Positions 58,614 to 64,000 of a stretch of 64,000 nucleotides of DNA are shown here, in pieces. Source of the stretch: Methylibium petroleiphilum PM1. Its GTDB lineage: Bacteria > Pseudomonadota > Gammaproteobacteria > Burkholderiales > Burkholderiaceae_C. The notes beneath the pieces are model-generated. The model was not told the origin of the DNA. It searched no databases and saw nothing but the letters and a program-made list of their open reading frames with translations. The position numbers and the translations under genes were made by a program. Location: the NCBI RefSeq assembly GCF_000015725.1, contig NC_008826.1, positions 62,001 to 126,000 of the forward strand, given 5' to 3'. Positions within the stretch are counted from its first letter, which is position 1, and every line of letters begins with the position of its first letter.

Positions 58614-59585
58614 TTGACCACCAAACCCCACCCCATGCAGCAGTTCCACGACATGCTGCAGCACATCCTCGATCACGGCTCGCGCCAGCTCAACGCGCGC
58701 ACCGGCGAGGAGGTGCTCTTCGTGCCGGGCTACACCCTGCGCTTCGACATGGCCGACGGCTTCCCGGCTATCACGACGAAGCAGCTGTTCTTCAAGATGG
58801 CCAAGGGCGAGCTCTTCGGCTTCTTCCGCGGCTTCACCAGCGCGGCGCAGTTCCGCGAGATCGGCTGCACCGTCTGGAACGACAACGCCAACAAGACCAA
58901 GGCCTGGCTGGCCAATCCCTACCGGCAGGGCGAGGACGACCTCGGTCGCTTCGGCTACCTGCAGTGGACGGACTGGCGCGACTGGCGTGAGGCGACCACG
59001 CCGGCGCAGCGCGACGAGATGCTGGCCCAGGGCTACGAGGTGAGAGCGCACGACGCCGAGCGCGGCGTGTGGATCTTGCGTCGCAGCATCAACCAGCTCG
59101 AGACCAGCCTGCACGCCGTGATGACCAACCCGAGCGATCGGGGCATCATCCTGAGCGGCTGGAACCCGGCCGAGATCGACCAGGGCGCGCTGCGCAGCTG
59201 CCACGTGAGCTACATGCTCCAGGTCGACGTCGCCACCGGCACGCTGCACCTGACGCTCTGGCAGCGCAGCTTCGATGCGCCGCTCGCCTACAACGTCGCC
59301 ATCGGCGCGATGTACCTGGAGATCATGGCGCGCCTGGCGGGCCTGAAGGCTGGCACGTTCACGCACTTCATCTCGGACGCGCACATCTACGCCAAGCACA
59401 TCCCGGGCGTGAAGGAGATGCTCGCGCGCGAGCACTTCCCGCAACCAACCCTGGACCTGGGCAACATCCCGACGCTGACCTCGGCCGCCGAGATCCCCGG
59501 CATCTTCGCGACGCTCGATCCCAATCAGGTGAAGCTGGTCAACTACCAGCACCACCCGAAGATCGCATTCGAGATGACGCCGTAA
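58614..59585 (+). CDS. thyA: Thymidylate synthase (323 aa)
   Basis: Methylates dUMP to dTMP using methylenetetrahydrofolate. Recognised from DMADGFPAITTKQLFFKMAK (substrate and cofactor region), LFGFFRGFTSAAQFREIG, WNDNANKTK, the catalytic Cys196 in LRSCHVSYMLQV, AYNVAIGAMYLEI and a C-terminal IAFEMTP. It is longer than the usual ~264 aa, with an insertion near residues 105-150, as in some phage-type forms. The usual Pro before the catalytic Cys is Ser here. Start TTG 58614 (GAGAA upstream) or ATG 58635. A phage/plasmid-type nucleotide gene. Confidence 0.9.
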   Translation: MTTKPHPMQQFHDMLQHILDHGSRQLNARTGEEVLFVPGYTLRFDMADGFPAITTKQLFFKMAKGELFGFFRGFTSAAQFREIGCTVWNDNANKTKAWLANPYRQGEDDLGRFGYLQWTDWRDWREATTPAQRDEMLAQGYEVRAHDAERGVWILRRSINQLETSLHAVMTNPSDRGIILSGWNPAEIDQGALRSCHVSYMLQVDVATGTLHLTLWQRSFDAPLAYNVAIGAMYLEIMARLAGLKAGTFTHFISDAHIYAKHIPGVKEMLAREHFPQPTLDLGNIPTLTSAAEIPGIFATLDPNQVKLVNYQHHPKIAFEMTP

Positions 59586-59607
59586 CGCCACCCGGCCACC
59601 AACCCCC

Positions 59608-59648
59608 AGCCCGCGCGCTCGACTTCGGTCGGCCGCGGGCTTCTTCTT
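59608..59648 (+). terminator. Rho-independent terminator with UUCG loop
   Basis: AGCCCGCG / CGCGGGCT outer stem, inner CGAC-TTCG-GTCG, then TCTTCTTT. It ends the thymidylate synthase gene. Confidence 0.85.
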
Positions 59649-59801
59649 TGCGGCCATGACTGATTTGCTCAGCCGAATAAGGGGGTGAGGATTGCCTTTG
59701 AGTCTGCTCTTTGACGCCCGTCGCGTTGCTCGGTGTATTTGCGAAACGGGGTGTACCTTGTTCTGAGAGCTACTCAATCCTCGCAACCTCTGAAATTCGA
59801 A

Positions 59802-60170
59802 ATGAAGCTCACTTTCTCTGTCCGCTGGCTCCACCTTGCCCGAATTGCCCTAGCGATCACGATGACTCTCGATGCGTCGGTGAGCGCGATCAACCTGCTC
59901 GATCCATCTCCGCCTCCGGCGTCAACACGCGCAGTACCGCTGTGGGGCGCCGCCACATCGGAAGACGACACGCAGTGGCCTTCCTGCACTCTCCCCGATC
60001 GGTACGTTGATGCCGCTTCCGGGCCCAATCCCGCTCTTCCCCCGAAGGACGGCGGCTCCCCGGTTCTCTTCGTTATCCGCGCAATCAAGGATCTGGCGCT
60101 GATCCTGAAGGCACTTCTTCCCTCTGGACCTCCCTCACGGCCGGCCCCCTCGCGGCCCCGCGGCCGTCTG
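59802..60170 (+). CDS. Doubtful reading frame with signal-peptide-like start
   Basis: From ATG 59802, the frame begins MKLTFSVRWLHLARIALAIT, which resembles an export signal, then a Pro-rich stretch. It has no clear stop before it runs into the better-supported gene at 60173 in another frame, so it may be a broken or frameshifted gene. The stretch 59649-60172 otherwise holds nothing recognisable and is lower in GC. Confidence 0.25.
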
Positions 60171-60172
60171 CC

Positions 60173-60544
60173 ATGCAGGTGTCAAAGGAGACATCAAGGG
60201 CGACGGTCGTTGCGCCGCGGGCGCGATATGAGGGCGCCACCGGCGAATGGTCCATCGTGGTCTGCTCGAACAAGGACTACATCGAGTCGCTTCCGCCCAA
60301 GGCCTCGCGCTGGCTGCGCGCGCATGCGGACTACGACGACGATCATCCCTGGGAAGCACTCGATGTCGTCGCGACGCTGCTCGGCCACAACCCTCCCGCA
60401 GAGGTCGTCGACGAGGTGCGCCGCGCCATTACGCGCAGCTTCAACTACATGGAACTGGCGCTGGATGGGGCGATGAAGGCCATGAACCCGGCGGGCCAGT
60501 CGGCCAACGACTCACAGCTGGGCGAACTCGCCGAAGCCGCCTGA
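60173..60544 (+). CDS. Hypothetical protein (123 aa)
   Basis: An acidic helical protein (WLRAHADYDDDHPWEALDVV; EVVDEVRRAITRSFNYMELA). No family is recognised. It precedes the PemK/MazF-like gene by 76 nt. It could be an unusual antitoxin, but nothing in the sequence demands that. Confidence 0.6.
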   Translation: MQVSKETSRATVVAPRARYEGATGEWSIVVCSNKDYIESLPPKASRWLRAHADYDDDHPWEALDVVATLLGHNPPAEVVDEVRRAITRSFNYMELALDGAMKAMNPAGQSANDSQLGELAEAA

Positions 60545-60620
60545 AGCCGCGCGTCCTGCGCTCGATTGCATGCCGGTGTGAGTCATCCCGCGGGGTACAG
60601 CCAACCCCAAAGGAGAACCC

Positions 60621-60962
60621 ATGGAACCCGGTGACATCGTGCTGATGCTGTTCCCCTACGGGGACGGCAAGGCTGACAAAGTGCATCCTGCACTTGTCTT
60701 GGAAGTGGAAGAGCACGTGGTCTATGTCGCCTACGGCACCTCCAAGAGGGTGACCGAGGCGGCAGCCATCGACACCGCGGTGTCCATCTCGGACCCTGCG
60801 GACGTTCACGCAAGCGGCCTGCTGCGCCCGACCGCATTCCACCTGGAAACGCGCGCTCGCTTCCCGAAGAACAAGGTGCTGCGTCGCATTGGCGCAATTC
60901 CGCACCACAAGTACCGCCAGCTCTACCGTGCTGCGGTCAAAGTCGGCTTGCTCTCGAGCTAG
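60621..60962 (+). CDS. PemK/MazF-like protein (113 aa)
   Basis: An SH3-like barrel typical of MazF/PemK toxins: EPGDIVLMLFPYGDGKADKV, HPALVLEVEEHVVYVAYGTS, and a C-terminal NKVLRRIGAIPHHKYRQLYR. MazF toxins cut mRNA. AAGGAG at 60611-60616, 4 nt before ATG 60621. No standard MazE-type antitoxin gene is directly adjacent, so it may be solitary or paired with the 123-aa gene upstream. Confidence 0.72.
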   Translation: MEPGDIVLMLFPYGDGKADKVHPALVLEVEEHVVYVAYGTSKRVTEAAAIDTAVSISDPADVHASGLLRPTAFHLETRARFPKNKVLRRIGAIPHHKYRQLYRAAVKVGLLSS

Positions 60963-60969
60963 GCCACAG

Positions 60970-61006
60970 GACCCGGACGCACCATGTGCTCCGGGTCTCT
61001 TTCTTT
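60970..61006 (+). terminator. Rho-independent terminator
   Basis: GACCCGGA / TCCGGGTC with inner GCAC/GTGC, then TCTTTCTTT. Confidence 0.85.
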
Positions 61007-61044
61007 CCCGCTCCCGGCGCATTGCTCTTTCCGCCGTCGACCGA

Positions 61045-61063
61045 TATACTCCATAACACGTAT
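61045..61063 (+). promoter_or_regulatory. -10 box with ACACGTATG operator over the start codon
   Basis: TATACT (61045-61050) followed by CATAACACGTATG (61052-61064), the operator overlapping the ATG at 61062. Confidence 0.55.
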
Positions 61064-61256
61064 GCATAACAACACCCCGACCACCACGCAGCCCGCCGAG
61101 GACGACGACTCCGGCCTGGAAGCCTTCCAGGCGGCGCGCCGCGAAGCCGAGGCCGCCGGCATCCCTCAGGACGGCCCGCTGGGCCAGAAGGCGGCGGATC
61201 TCATCCGTTCGCGCGCCGGCGCCGACGCCCAGGGCGAAACCCCGGCCAAGCCGTAG
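61062..61256 (+). CDS. Small hypothetical protein (64 aa)
   Basis: A short acidic protein (EDDDSGLEAFQAARREAEAA; GPLGQKAADLIRSRAGADAQ). ATG 61062 lies 11 nt after the -10 box, inside the operator motif, so translation may be near-leaderless. First gene of a small operon with the 82-aa and 171-aa genes. Confidence 0.6.
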   Translation: MHNNTPTTTQPAEDDDSGLEAFQAARREAEAAGIPQDGPLGQKAADLIRSRAGADAQGETPAKP

Positions 61257-61264
61257 AGCGCATC

Positions 61265-61513
61265 GTGCTGCAGGGATTCCTCGCGCGCTACGCGCAGTCC
61301 TGCCACCTGGCGGACCGCAGCGACCCGGCCACCATGGCCAACCTGCGCGCGATCCTGGCGCCGCGACTTCGCGGCCACATGCGTGAACTGGTCACCAGCC
61401 TCCGCCGTGACCGCCGCAGTTCCCGGCCGCTGCCCGGCGACGTGCGCCGCGATCTCGTGCTCGAGGCCCTGGAGTGCCGGGAGGCGATTCGCGCTGCGCA
61501 GAAGGTGATCTAG
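61265..61513 (+). CDS. Hypothetical protein (82 aa)
   Basis: A basic helical protein (MANLRAILAPRLRGHMRELV; DLVLEALECREAIRAAQKVI). It starts at GTG 61265, 8 nt after the previous stop. Function unknown. Confidence 0.55.
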   Translation: MLQGFLARYAQSCHLADRSDPATMANLRAILAPRLRGHMRELVTSLRRDRRSSRPLPGDVRRDLVLEALECREAIRAAQKVI

Positions 61514-61525
61514 CTCCGAATCGTC

Positions 61526-62041
61526 ATGCACGCCACTGTCTCGGCGCCGCAGTCTGTCGGCCCCGTACTCTCCGCCGGCTTCACGCCCGCTTTGCTTCTC
61601 TCGATGGCACAGGAAGCAGAGCGACGCTACCTGGAGTTGCTTTCGCAGCACCCGCCCGGCACGTTCCACGAGGGGCGCAACGAGCAGCGACGCCTGATGG
61701 AGCAAGCCCTGGCCTGTGCGGCCTGGATGGAGCGGAAGGGTCTGGACCGTCTGCCCTATGTGGGTCCGTTCGGGACTGTGCCCTTCACGCGCGGCATGCG
61801 CGTCCGTGTTCCCAAGGGTGCCTTGGTGTACGGATTCCGCTCCGACGAGCAGCGCGCTGGCCAGCCGGCCAAGATGACCCACGTCGTGACAGCGTTCTCG
61901 GTGGATCCTGGGTACGTGTGGCACGACGGCCCCAATGGTGCTGATGCGGTCCACCAGCCGAAGGTGCACTGGGCAGGCGCCGGCGGGTACTGGCGTTGGG
62001 CGTACGCCGCCGACCTCGAGATCGCCGCGCCGGCGAACTGA
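61526..62041 (+). CDS. Hypothetical protein (171 aa)
   Basis: A helical N-terminal half (LLLSMAQEAERRYLELLSQH) and a beta-rich C-terminal half (MRVRVPKGALVYGFRSDEQR; VTAFSVDPGYVWHDGPN) resembling a small barrel. It starts 12 nt after the previous gene. No family is recognised. Confidence 0.6.
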   Translation: MHATVSAPQSVGPVLSAGFTPALLLSMAQEAERRYLELLSQHPPGTFHEGRNEQRRLMEQALACAAWMERKGLDRLPYVGPFGTVPFTRGMRVRVPKGALVYGFRSDEQRAGQPAKMTHVVTAFSVDPGYVWHDGPNGADAVHQPKVHWAGAGGYWRWAYAADLEIAAPAN

Positions 62042-62068
62042 TCGCGTCGCAGTGTGGTTCAAATAGTC

Positions 62069-62097
62069 GTGCATAACACGTATGCATACGCTACACT
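62069..62097 (+). promoter_or_regulatory. Leaderless promoter with ACACGTATG operator for the secreted nuclease
   Basis: GCATAACACGTATGC (62071-62085, GCATA/TATGC inverted arms) lies in the spacer before -10 TACACT (62092-62097), which is 6 nt before the ATG at 62104. Confidence 0.6.
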
Positions 62098-62103
62098 GTG
62101 CGC

Positions 62104-62685
62104 ATGCAATCCAACAGCCCATTCACCAACTTCTTGTCGCGTCCGCTCGCGACGATCCTGATCGCCTTCCTCGCCGTCTTCTTCGCTGCCTACGCGCATG
62201 CCGCCCAGGCCAGCGCGATGCAGGGCAAGGTCGTCTACGTCGACGACGGTGACACCGTGGTGCTGCTCACTGCGGCCAACGAGCAGGTGAAGATCCGCCT
62301 GGCGTCGATCGACGCGCCGGAGTCCTCCCACACCAACAAGGAACGCGGCCGGATCGGCCAGCCGTTCTCGGACAACGCGAAGCGCTACCTCGAGCAGCTC
62401 GTGAAGGGCCAGACCGTGGACGCGCAGTGCCACGACGTCGACCGCTACAGCCGCCACGTGTGCACGCTGACGGTGGGCCGCGTGGAAGTGAACCGCGAAA
62501 TGGTGCGCGCCGGCTGGGCCTGGGCCAACACCGCCTCCGGCGGGCGCTACCTGCGCGACGCCGGCCTGCCGCAGCTGCAGGCGCAGGCACAGGGTGCGCG
62601 CCAGGGCCTGTGGGCCGGCTCGAACCCGGTGCCGCCGTGGGAGTGGCGACGCCAGTGCTGGGAGTCGGGGAACTGCCCGCAGTGA
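62104..62685 (+). CDS. Secreted thermonuclease-like (SNase) protein (193 aa)
   Basis: A staphylococcal-nuclease-fold phosphodiesterase cutting DNA or RNA. A signal peptide (ATILIAFLAVFFAAYAHA) is followed by KVVYVDDGDTVVLL, the catalytic RLASIDAPE (Arg, Asp, Glu) and DRYSRHVCTLTVG with the second catalytic Arg, then AGWAWANT. Periplasmic or secreted. ATG 62104 is set by the leaderless promoter. Comparable nucleases occur on many conjugative plasmids. Confidence 0.88.
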   Translation: MQSNSPFTNFLSRPLATILIAFLAVFFAAYAHAAQASAMQGKVVYVDDGDTVVLLTAANEQVKIRLASIDAPESSHTNKERGRIGQPFSDNAKRYLEQLVKGQTVDAQCHDVDRYSRHVCTLTVGRVEVNREMVRAGWAWANTASGGRYLRDAGLPQLQAQAQGARQGLWAGSNPVPPWEWRRQCWESGNCPQ

Positions 62686-62954
62686 GCGCGCCGCTGTCTC
62701 TCCTGCGCAAGGCTGCGCCGTGGCTGTCGGTGTTCGCACTGGCCTACATCGCCCTGGGCACGGCCGCGCTCTTCTACTGGAGCAAGCCGCTGACGATCTG
62801 GATGGGCTACGGCGAGCTGCTGTCGGCCGACGCGATCCCGATCCCCGTGCGCATGCTGTGGGCCGTGGCCGTCTTCTTCCCCGCCGGAATCCTCTTCAAC
62901 CTGGGTCGCTGGCTCGCGCTGCGCGCCGGCCCGCTCGCCTTCTACCGTCCCTGA
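62682..62954 (+). CDS. Small membrane protein (90 aa)
   Basis: Two membrane helices (WLSVFALAYIALGTAALFYW; VRMLWAVAVFFPAGILFNLG). It starts at GTG overlapping the nuclease stop (GTGA). Function unknown. Confidence 0.6.
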   Translation: MSAPLSLLRKAAPWLSVFALAYIALGTAALFYWSKPLTIWMGYGELLSADAIPIPVRMLWAVAVFFPAGILFNLGRWLALRAGPLAFYRP

Positions 62955-62955
62955 C

Positions 62956-63561
62956 ATGACCTTCTCTTTCCTGCGCCGTCTGGCGCGCGCCTCTCTGTGT
63001 TCCTTCGCACTCGCCGCCGCGCTGCCCGCGCTGGCGGGCGACGCGGTGGTCCCGCGCGGCCTCAAGGGCCTGGACCTCGGCCTGCCCAAGGCCGCCGCAC
63101 TGCAAGTCGTCGAGCGGCTCCAGCTGGGCTCGCCCTTGAAGTGTTCGGCGAACTCCGCCGGCGAGGAGCACTGCCAGGCCGGGCCTCTCCCTGCTTCGGC
63201 GGGCTTCACCTTCGCCCGCGAGCGCGTGCACTACCTCGCCTTGTCCTTCACGTCCTCCGGAGTCCTGGACCAGGTGGCGCTGACGATGGGCCAGGAGATC
63301 TCGCCGGCGCGCGTCGACGCCTTCGGAGAGATCGCCGAGACGCTCGCCGCGGCCGCCGGCGCCAACCCGCAAGTCTTCGCCGGTGGCTCCATGGGCGACG
63401 TCTGGTTGCGCTGGAAGGACGGCAAGGGCGAGTTGCTGCTGACCATGTCGCAGTTCCAGCGTGGCGTCCAGGTGCAGGCCTTCCTGCGCAGCGCGGCGCG
63501 CGCCCCGGATGCGTTCACCAAGCGTTCGCGCGGCAACGAACGGTTCCTTGGCGACCTGTGA
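62956..63561 (+). CDS. Exported hypothetical protein (201 aa)
   Basis: A signal peptide (LARASLCSFALAAALPALAG) is followed by a mature alpha/beta domain (GLKGLDLGLPKAAALQVVER; VHYLALSFTSSGVLDQVALT) with two Cys, perhaps a disulfide. It starts 1 nt after the membrane protein gene. Periplasmic; function unknown. Confidence 0.65.
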   Translation: MTFSFLRRLARASLCSFALAAALPALAGDAVVPRGLKGLDLGLPKAAALQVVERLQLGSPLKCSANSAGEEHCQAGPLPASAGFTFARERVHYLALSFTSSGVLDQVALTMGQEISPARVDAFGEIAETLAAAAGANPQVFAGGSMGDVWLRWKDGKGELLLTMSQFQRGVQVQAFLRSAARAPDAFTKRSRGNERFLGDL

Positions 63562-63842
63562 TCGAAGGGATGACCGTGCGAGAGGAAGCCAAACCCACGA
63601 AGCGATTCGGCAAGTCGGCGGCGCTGGCTGCGCTGGACGCGCGCGCGGCGCGCATCGCGGCCGAGCAGAAGTTCGACCGGAGCAACGGCACGTCGCAGCT
63701 GCGCCCGCCTGGCGCGCGTGACGAGATCACCGACGAGATCATCAACCGGGCCGTCGAGTACGGCCGCATGCGGGCCTTCGAGCAGTTCGCCGAGGCGATC
63801 GAGGAAGGCTTCCGCTTCGAACCCAACCAGGAGTCCACGTGA
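63558..63842 (+). CDS. Hypothetical protein (94 aa)
   Basis: A charged helical protein (ALAALDARAARIAAEQKFDR; IINRAVEYGRMRAFEQFAEA). GTG 63558 overlaps the previous stop; ATG 63570 is the alternative. Function unknown. Confidence 0.55.
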   Translation: MIEGMTVREEAKPTKRFGKSAALAALDARAARIAAEQKFDRSNGTSQLRPPGARDEITDEIINRAVEYGRMRAFEQFAEAIEEGFRFEPNQEST

Positions 63843-64000
63843 CATCCACCACCACCGAACCCCTGGCGCGCGCGCTGCTGCTCGCCGTCATCAACTGCGG
63901 GCACGAGATCGACTCGTCGCGCGTCCTGCTGCACTTCGACGCCAAGCAGGAAGGGCACAACGCCCTGAACCAGCTGTCGCGGCGCATCGAAGGCGTCCTG
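63839..64000 (+). CDS. Hypothetical protein, N-terminal part (runs off the window)
   Basis: It begins GTG overlapping the previous stop (GTGA) and reads ALLLAVINCGHEIDSSRVLL then NALNQLSRRIEGVL to the window edge. Continues the same operon. Too short to classify. Confidence 0.5.
   Translation, partial: MTSTTTEPLARALLLAVINCGHEIDSSRVLLHFDAKQEGHNALNQLSRRIEGVL

Overview
The window reads as part of a large, GC-rich plasmid or megaplasmid from a beta-proteobacterium of the Burkholderiales type. The supporting signs are high GC with strong G/C bias at third codon positions, two Rep3-type replication initiators, two different partition systems, many small plasmid-style hypothetical genes, and no rRNA, tRNA or core housekeeping operons. 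Taxonomy is inferred from composition and protein style only. No conjugation genes are visible here.

Layout. 1-2.65 kb: the edge of an IS3-family element (with a frameshift heptamer) beside a hybrid histidine kinase whose N-terminus looks cut away. 2.8-4.5 kb: small plasmid genes, including a DUF7673-like protein. 4.5-7.1 kb: a 797-aa tyrosine recombinase ending in the first of two mirror-image 21-bp palindromes (parS candidates). 7.1-14.3 kb: replication and maintenance core, with parAB on the minus strand, an origin with eight iterons, an AT-rich stretch and a perfect DnaA box, the first Rep gene, and then a second Rep gene behind its own repeats. 14.3-27.7 kb: mostly unrecognised small genes, each with its own strong terminator, plus an HDOD protein, a sigma-like/HTH regulator, an orphan adenine methyltransferase and a YqaJ-type nuclease.

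27.9-35.7 kb is a defence island of lower GC: a single-chain helicase/nuclease/methyltransferase (type ISP-like), a SMEK-like nuclease fused to an APAZ-like region, and a short prokaryotic Argonaute with a degraded catalytic site. The last two overlap by ATGA. This operon is the strongest candidate for a little-described immune system.

35.8-42.2 kb: minus-strand small genes carrying four near-identical copies of one terminator hairpin. 42.2-44.7 kb: an actin-type ParM/ParR segregation pair with three 24-bp-spaced repeats upstream (parC candidate). 44.7-47.05 kb: about 2.3 kb without a convincing gene, holding 14 same-direction copies of CTGACCGTCGAGAG (spacing often 61-68 bp), a G-quadruplex motif and five GCATAAATG-type repeats. 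47.06-64 kb: a UvrD-like helicase, a LigB-family dioxygenase, a family of four related small proteins, a DEDD exonuclease, a ParE-type toxin pair, a chemoreceptor, a thymidylate synthase, a PemK/MazF-like protein, a secreted nuclease and several hypothetical genes.

Two regulatory patterns link dispersed genes. A motif with core ACACGTATG (or close variants) sits at five promoters between 20.5 and 62.1 kb. Several genes also have a -10 box only 6-7 nt before the ATG, which predicts leaderless mRNAs.
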